DNA from: Acanthaster planci | Taxonomy: Eukaryota; Echinodermata; Asteroidea; Valvatida; Acanthasteridae | DNA: 54,251 nucleotides | Assembly (NCBI RefSeq): GCF_001949145.1 | Contig: NW_019091411.1 | Coordinates: forward strand, 892,070 to 946,320 | Reading direction: 5' to 3' | Shown: one piece after another, positions 43,001 through 52,000 of the stretch | How the letters are laid out: every line of letters begins with the position of its first letter | How positions within the stretch are numbered: the first letter of the stretch is position 1 | Notes under the pieces: generated by a model | The model's database searches: none | What the model saw: only the letters and a program-made list of their open reading frames with translations | Told to the model about the DNA's origin: nothing | Position numbers and translations under genes: made by a program

Positions 43001-46000
43001 GTAAGGATAAGGTGGTACCACCTCATGGCACTTCTTGAAGGGAGCTGGATGGAAGGAGGAGATGGGATAGAATGATGATGCTACAATAGACCCTATTCAC
43101 ATGGAGGCCATTTTTTGATCTCATCCCCCAAATCTGTTGTATATATTGCAAACTGTCGATTAGGATGTCACCAGACTGTTTTATACTTCCGTGCGTTCCA
43201 AGCCTCCCTTTCAATCATTTTTGGAATCTGGCAAGGTACAATTATATGTGTTCAACCATGAATTTGAAATTATTCATCCGAGTAGACAGGTGGACATTGG
43301 TCATGAAATTTCATGTTATTGCTTCATTTGTACTCTCAACATTCCAAAATGAAGAGTTAACCTCGCTTTCAAATTCAATATGGCCGGCCCCGTGAATAAA
43401 GTCTATAGGTGCAATACTGTTCACATTTCAGGTTGGAAAGTCACATTCACATTCATATCGTGGTACCACTCTTGGTTTCAAATTCTTATTATGATAAGAA
43501 TTGAGAGGGTGTTTCCCAACAAAAACGTAAGCCTAGCTTTTAGAGCTTCTGACTCATTCGGAAATGCTCAATTACATACAGCGCAGCTGAACACTGTTTG
43601 ACAGACAAACTTGTGAACGTTTTTTATTCTGAGGTAATACTGTCACATCATAGATTTGAGAAACAGACACCAACTGGTGAAGACTGGTAAAACTTATGCG
43701 TAACTACATACAGTGTTGTGGAACTTCAAACTGATCAGAAGTTCATGGAATGCACGGATAGGTGAGGAACAGGAAATGTGGAATAGGCACTACTTGGGTT
43801 GAATGACTTCAACAGTAACAAAGCCTCACATGGGCATAGCAAACCCAATTCTGTTCTGCATTTTTAGGATGTATTCCATATCCTCCCAAATCAATTGCTT
43901 GATTATGTACTCAGTAACACTGCCCCTTCGTAGCACATTGAATGAATTGTAAACCTACTCAGATATTCCCGTGGGCTATCCAGCTGACAGACAAGCAGTG
44001 TAGCCTGTGCATGGCAGGATACGTCTCGCCAGTGCTCATGATCAAAGACCATGGCACAGTCTTCGTGTAGAAGCAGGGTACCTCCGTCATCGGGTTGGTC
44101 TTCATCCCAGGCTGCAAGAAATGACAAAGGGGTGTGGAATACAACCTCGGCAACAGTTTGGAAGGCACACACTATTATTTTGGCCCAAAATGACAACTTT
44201 TGGCAAAAAGCAAGATATAGTGGCCAATTTTTATTATCCAACCAGATGCCACAAGCAGAGACTGATTTTCAAGAGTTATTATAACAGTTTTTGTAAGATA
44301 GTTCTTACTGTGAGGCCCGACCAAAGAGCAGCATTTGCTCTCACTGGCTGTGCACAGTGGCCAAAGTCAAGTTCAACACACCGTCCGGCCGTCCCCACAG
44401 ACTTCTTGGGCATTGCGTTGTGTACAAAACAAATGGGAGACTGGTATGCTTAGATGGCAGCCCAGCATGAGTCGGGGGTACATGCGGGTTTAACACATCA
44501 GCAGTGTCGGTGTGTATAGATGCCCTGATCAAGTGTAACCATCCTCCAGTGCAAAGTGGTTAACAAGTACATTAATAAGGCTTCAGATGAGCGTTAATTA
44601 ACAGACAAATAGAGTCATTCTTTCTTATATGATCCTTGACGTGCTGTGTGGTGTGGTACACATGCACTTTCAGTGGATGAAACTAGACACTCGTGACCTG
44701 ATAAGTGTCACCCAATTTTTGTTCCGACAGAGTAACAGGTCAGAATACATCCAAAGTCCAGAAATAATTTTTCTCCACTGACATCTTAGCTACCCTTCCA
44801 CTCTTACACGCTCCCAATTCAGGCAAAGAATATGGCCACAGGAGAAAATGGGTGACTTTCATGTGACACTTTTAAGTGTGGGTATAGAAACTTTTTTCCT
44901 GGATTTTCAGGATTCAGGAAAAATGACTCCATTTATAATGCGGTGCTTACACCAGTATCCACTCTGGGACTCGTTGGACCAGGAGTGATCATCCCTGTGG
45001 CATGACCACGATCCTTCCTCCTCGGCGTCTGAGCATCCCAGCCAGTATGAGCCATCGTGTCTCTCTGCTGTGGCATTTCGGAAGCTCAACGCTTCCAGCT
45101 CAGTGGCAGGATCGTAGAGCCGGCCACCCTTGCTGGCGCACTCATGATAAGCCGCGGCGTAGGTCAAGGGCTCCTCGGGTCTCCTGACATAGTAGCACAC
45201 GTGAACATTCCTCTCACCCGGTGGGGAGAACCACCCAGGGGGACAGGCCACTGTCAGGACAAAAACAATCATTATTACCTTAAAGCACCTTTGTATTCTG
45301 GCCAATCCGTGGCACCAACAGCGTGATACTACACCATACTGCAAACCACACTCCACAATCAGCTTACGGGAAATCTAGAAATACACATCATTTACACAGT
45401 TGCCAATTTTTCACCTATTTTTACCTGTTTTTTTTCTTTTCAAATACTCACTGGCACAAACCAGTAGAGAAAGCCAATGACCTCACTTTATAGCTTTGTT
45501 GCTTGCTAGAGACAAACAGGATCAAATATTGTAATAACAGTTCATCCCTTTACCTTTTGGTGATAACAAAAGTGCACATTTCTCAACAGCTTCTTGGAGA
45601 TTACAGGTGTGTTCCTCACAGGGTTCGAAGCGTTCCCTTGGAGGCTGGCAATCCTGGCTGTCAAGGACCGAGGCCATGGCATACTCCCGAGCATTCTCAT
45701 ACTGCAAAGTCAAATGAAAAAAAAAAAAAGGCCGTGTCCGAGTAACTTAGCTTCCATGGGTGACGTGAAGGTCTGTTATTTGCGCGTGTAGCAAAGTTAT
45801 TCGAAAAAGCAGCCAGAGAGCGATCAGTTTGCATCATGTTAACTGTAAACCTCGGTTCGGTTCTGCAACCATTTGCTTTTGTCAGCCCGAGAGTAATGGG
45901 TGAATTACATCATTGTTTCTTTCATCTACAGCAGCCAACTGAAAACAAGTCAGCTGAGAAATGCAGGGCAGTAGTAAGCAATGAACTGGACGTTATTTCT

Positions 46001-49000
46001 TGAAACTGCCTTTCCGTTTGATTAAGGTTTTGGGAGGGGATGTGTAAATAACAAAGTAAGATGGAATTATATTATATTAAACTGCCATAAATGAGGATTT
46101 ATACTGACATATTTTTGCCGTGAGTTTGGAAAACAAGTTATCGTTTGCCGGGAAAACTTGTTTTTGCGCATGTTTGAAAAGATCAGTCAAAACTTGTTTG
46201 ACAGTCAAGCATCAAGTGTAATGATGCCCCAAAATAAAAAGTAAATGTGGGAGAATCCCCTGACCTCTCCAAAGCCTTCCATGGGATTGGTGATGTCACC
46301 GCAGATGCCACACGTGCTCTGAGCAAAGTCAGACGGCAGCGTGACATCCACAAGGTCTCGGCCATTCCAGGACACGGTGAGGCCCAAATCAGTGGTCACT
46401 CTCTGAGATACAAGGGACGAGACCAAACAATGTCAAATCCATACAGGTTTTATGTGACTTAGTTAAATCTCACAGGTTGGGATTAACACTGATCTCCTAA
46501 GGGTTTGCAAGAAAAGAGGTGCCGATTAGAGGATTTAAGATTTCAGTGTATTCCTTCACATCACATCTGCGGAATACAAGTGGCCCCAAAACCTATGAAA
46601 TCCCATTCAAACCGGGGGTCTTGTACTGATCTTGTAATGGTCTTTAAGGGGTCCCAACTACAACACTGCCAACCTTGCCTACCCCATCTGGCAAACTCAA
46701 TCCAAAAATTGCAATCTTTATAGCACTGTAAGAGACACTTGTTGGCAGTTTAGTTACCGAGGGATCCGAACTGCCGAGTTTAACACAGTCTCTTCCTTGG
46801 TCAAACTTGCACACCTTGGACTTCCATATTTCCCATATCCTTTGACATTTGCATGTAAGTCGATGGCCTCTGAAAGATCGGGATACATGCGTCTGCAAAC
46901 AATGGCATAATGCTTGGGATCATCTCACAAATGAAAGGAAGTTCTTACCACAATCCATCCATACTGATTGATGTGGATTCCGGTCTGATTGAAGGGATAA
47001 TGCTGCTCTTCTCCATTCACTTCAAATTCCATGCCTTGCTTCAGAGTAACAGTCTGACAGAAATGAACGTTTGAATTGATTAATAGCAGGCTTTTTCATT
47101 TCAATTAATGGTGGGCAGGTGTCTTGCTCAGGCAAATACCAGCCAAAAAGGAAATAGCATTTACTTCATCTCCATAGTTTCTCATTTAAGAGCTGCCTGA
47201 CTTTTCCACACGATCTTGAATTCAAGCTGCAATGCAGTAATACAAACGCACATTAAAAACATCATGAACTGAAAAAAACTAAAGATGGTTGTGGAGTGAA
47301 ATTTCAAACAAGTAAACAAGAAAACATGTTGTGTCCCTGTCATACGTATTCCACTGACAGACAAGCTTCTAAAAGTTTAATTTAATCATAATAACCATCA
47401 CCATCTTGATTAATAAATCACCATCTTGATTAAAATTGATACTGGAAACACACCTGAGATTCAGCTACTGCAAAAAACACTGGGAACAAATTAAAGTTTC
47501 CCCAGCACAGTTAGCCAATGAAATTTGCCGAATTTGTCCCATAATGCCCTGCAAAAATTGGCCTCCCCTCTCCTCTTGAGTGGCACATTGTATTGTCAAT
47601 TGTCAACTGACAACAAAATTTTAATCCAAATAAATAAACTTCGTTTCTGCAACTTGGTAAAGCCTCTACCTGGTCACCGATGGAGATGTGAACTGCCTCT
47701 ATGCGAGACAATGCAGGGAACTCATCATCAGGTGCGTTCTGCAGAATCACTCGGAAGGAGTTGTCCCCTTCTGCACAGGGCCGTGCCAATACGTACTTGC
47801 AGCCACCGTAAAAGTCAAACGGTTGGCCGTCAAATCTGTCGTAGTGGGTGTGGCCACTGACTGAACATGACTTGACACCTTCACAAGAATGTCACCAAAA
47901 AGAGAAGAAAATGGCACTTTATGAAAGAGCATTGCAGTTTTATAAGAGGTTTAGCCCTGACACTGACATATATTTAATATCGCTGACGTAAAGCATTATG
48001 ATCATTTTCTAATAGCTGTACCCTTTGCTTCATTGGATTTGAGCTAGCAAACTGATCCACGTAAACTGGTGGTCAAGTGATGAAGACATCTGCACTTGTA
48101 AGAAGGAGATCGTGGGTTCCAAACCCATCCAAGCAAGCTTGTGGGGTTTTTTTTGTAACTCTCAGACCACACACTGAGAACACAATCATGTGAATATGTA
48201 TGACAGCACAAGGGAAAACATAGTATCAAATTAATGACCCTGATACAAAGCCAGTTCGATATCATTTCAGTTTTGAAAAACTGATGGGGAAATCTATCAA
48301 CCACTTCAGTGATAAGAATTACTGAAAATGTCCCCTATTCAGTGCACCTGGCACATTGTATATATGGACATCATGCATAATGGCCATCTCCGAGGGATGT
48401 TCTTAACATTTAACTCCGGTCACAATGTAAGCACGAAAGGTCTGCTCAGGTCTATCAGAAACAAAGACTTTTATGTCAAAGATGGTGATGCATAAGGCCT
48501 ATGTAGTGCCCACAAACTCCATTTTCTTGAACAACATCATTCTGGAGGCAGTTTTTTCAGGGGGGAGGGGATGAAATGATTTTTTGCACTATCATGGAAC
48601 AGAGAAAGATGTGTTTAAAGGCAAAAGCATTTATGCAAAAGCATAAATGCATTTACAAGTTATTTTAGGGGGTAATTTTAAGATATTAAGAAATTATGTT
48701 TTGTTATTGAAAAAGTGTATTCTTTATTTTTCTTTTTTCTTTTTTCAATGTCTGTTACTGACTACATGATGTGAATGATTTCCCTCTGATACTGTATCAC
48801 TGTTGTCAAACTCAGTCAAAGGCGTTACCTTGGTTACAATGGTCTCCCCTCCAGTGTCCCACGCAGGAGCATTGATACGGTGGTCCTTCTCCTCGCTGGA
48901 TGGTGCAGATGCCATCATTCTCACATGGATTGGGGTAGCATGGATCCTCTGTCATCACAGGAAAGGAGCAATGACATCCATCAGTATTGGAATCAAGTGA

Positions 49001-52000
49001 ATCCACCAAGCCGGTTACGTGGTCAAGTATCTCACATAACAATGCGAAAACAAGACGGCTTAGAGTAACAACGTGAAGGAAAAGTTGACACCATTGCAAT
49101 TGATTTTAAAAAGTGATTGAAGTCAACTAAATTCTGAAAGGAAAGCCAGAAGTGTGTGTTATGTTGTCTGTTGCTTTCAACCATTTAGACTCATTTTCAA
49201 ACTTCACCGATGTATTATTATCATAATTATTTATTTAATCAAGACCTCTTGACCACTTGACTTGATTAGGGCACTTTGAGTAACCCAAGGTCAAGATATT
49301 TCATAGGTGCATCTAAACCTGTGATGACACCAAGAGCAAGGGAAATATTTGAATGTATTTACTGGTTCTTTCTTACCCCTGCACTCGGTCCCGTTGCCAT
49401 GGTATCCATCATTACAGTAGCATCCGTAGTCGCCATCATGCACACCGCATGTGGCATTATGGTGACATGCCACTGGTTTGCAGACCGGTTCCCCGCGCAC
49501 ACACTGGCATATCTCCTGGCAACCATCTCGGTAATATTCTTCTTCATTCTGTGGGAAGTAACAATTGTGGACACAGTAATGGTGAAAAGGTTATTGTTAT
49601 GAAGCCACTGCAGGTGATGGTTCACCATTATCTAGTTTTAAACAGACAAGTTTAAATCTGTCCCATCACTCGTGTATTCCCTTATTGAAACCAATGGGGC
49701 ATTGTCTTTGCAAGTCACAACAGAACGTTAAAATCTTCCACTGACCAGGTGGTAGTATCCCTGATCCATGCAGCCACAGTCGTTCGGCCGCACGCATCTG
49801 CTGTCGTGGTCCAGTACGTAGCCGTCCTCGCACTCACAGCCTTCCTCGCAGTTGAACGGGCATTCGGCGGGCAATCGCACGGGGCCACCACACCGCCTCT
49901 GGCAGGCATTAGCGCACACTTTGTACTCTGAGTGCTCGGGACAGGTGACGGCTGGAGGAGGTTACAAAAGCACAATCCAGGCCAAAAGGAAGAGAGAGAG
50001 AGATGTAAGAACAATTTATAATCCAGCTGCTCAGGAACAGGTAACAGCTGCAGTGGGTTAGGTAGAAAGAACAGGGCCATGAAGGAGGGGGAGATGTTAG
50101 CGCAATGTTTACACGATGCTCTTTACAAGTAATAGCTGAAAGGTTTAAAAGTAGAAATGAAAACCTACAACTGATATTTTGTATTTATTTACCGGACTTA
50201 TTGGGAATTAATTGCAGCTTTGGGTCACAGTAACACAATAACTAAATTCCCTCTACGGGTGCTTACGACAAAAGCCGTCAACCCTCCACCGGTCCACCTC
50301 AATGCCCAGTCGCTGGCACAACTTGGTGAGGATAGAGAATGACTGGCAGATCGGTGTGACCACGTCATGGCCCAGAGCGCAGCTATCATCCAGACAGGCG
50401 CTGGCAGCGACAGTACCCAGTTCCCTTGGACATCTACGGAATGGTCCTAAAAGTGGCACACCGATAGAAAATCGATAACACCTAATCAAAATACACACTT
50501 GCCGGGAGCACTTAACAGCAAGTGCAAAGCTACTTGTGGTGATATAGAAAGTCGCTTGTAAGTTCAGTGGGCACATTTCAGTGCAAAGTATAACAAAAAT
50601 AATAATGAGTATTCATAAAGCTCTCAAAATACTAGCCACTAAATCAAGGAGCTCATAACAATCCCCCCTGGCCATCAGGCTCATTAAACATTCCTGAAAG
50701 CCATGGCTGCCTGGGGAATATACGGCTCAACGCTGCCATTTCAGGTGCAAATTAACAGCCCATCAAACACAACAACCATCCCTCGCCACACAGGCACCTA
50801 TTCATGTGCCTGGCAGGCAAGAGGCAAAAAGGGGGTAAACTGACTTGCCTACGGTCATAACATAAATAATCAATCATGAATAATAATTAGAGAGCTAAAA
50901 AAACTTGTCCCTGTTCATATGAATGGCTGGTGACTTGAGCTGTTTGTTGCCAGAGATTTTTGATGGACTTGCGAATGACTGACTGGTCCTTGCGAGGATG
51001 TAAGAGTACTTGTAGAGGACTTTTGGAGATAACTCTGATATCCTTTTCATTAAATACACAATTACTAGTGAAAACAAGTAATCATTGACATGGCAATGTG
51101 CAAGCATTCAACTCACCCCTTTCATTAACTAACGGCAAACAGAACGGTCTGATTTGTTCAGACTCTTCATCCGAACAGTCAGGAATTATATTTGGTTTGG
51201 TGGCTGGGGGACAGTCTCCGGGATTGGCAATGTTCCGATCTCCAAAGGCAGCTATGCTTCCCTGGAAACAGCAAAGAAAGCACCGATGTAACGTTGTTGG
51301 AACTCGTCTTGCAAAACGGATATTTCACTGAAGAAGTACTCCTTCCTTCAGCAACAACCGTCCAACCTGCTGTGTGTTTCCCAACTTTAAGTCTCTTGAT
51401 TTTTTGCTGGGAAAAGTGACTTTTGAAACATCATCATCAGATTTCACTTACAACAACTGTCAAAAGAGAATCCGGATGCATTTATTTCCAAAGTAAGTAA
51501 GATGCCAACCTGAAATAGGGTGTCCAATTTATAACAATTGGAAACTCAAAAACCTGACTCACACCCCTAAAAATCAGTTCATGTCCATGGATAGTCACAG
51601 ATCATAAAAGAATAAAGACCACTTTCTCCTTTAGGTTAATGCAAATGTAATGCAAATTTGACATGGTGAAGTATCTGTCGTGAAATATGACTCAAAAACA
51701 TGTTCAACATTCGCAAATTTGCAGCGCGAATATTAGCTCCGACGTCGCAATTTCATGACCACTTTTAACTATGAACCAGTCTCAAGGCTAACTTACAGGT
51801 CTTGAGAGATGAGCTGCAATCTCGCCATCGACTGGTCCACCCATGTCTCCACACAGTCCACAGATTTCACTGGCCCAGTCTGTGGACAGTGTCACAATGG
51901 AGGAGTGGAAGCCATCCCACTCGACAGTCAAGTTAAAGTTGGTGGTGACGATCTGCAGGGGCGACGCAAAGCAAGGAGGGCCAGATATCAGTTTTGAGAT

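Noticed and set aside
20330-44580. Possible shared repeat between about 20.3 kb and 44.4 kb (ACACACxGTCC..CCACAGAC-like)
   Set aside because: Similarity is short and could be chance.
45002-45326. Plus-strand ORFs over the lectin exon and other exons
   Set aside because: Antisense shadows of the real minus-strand coding exons.
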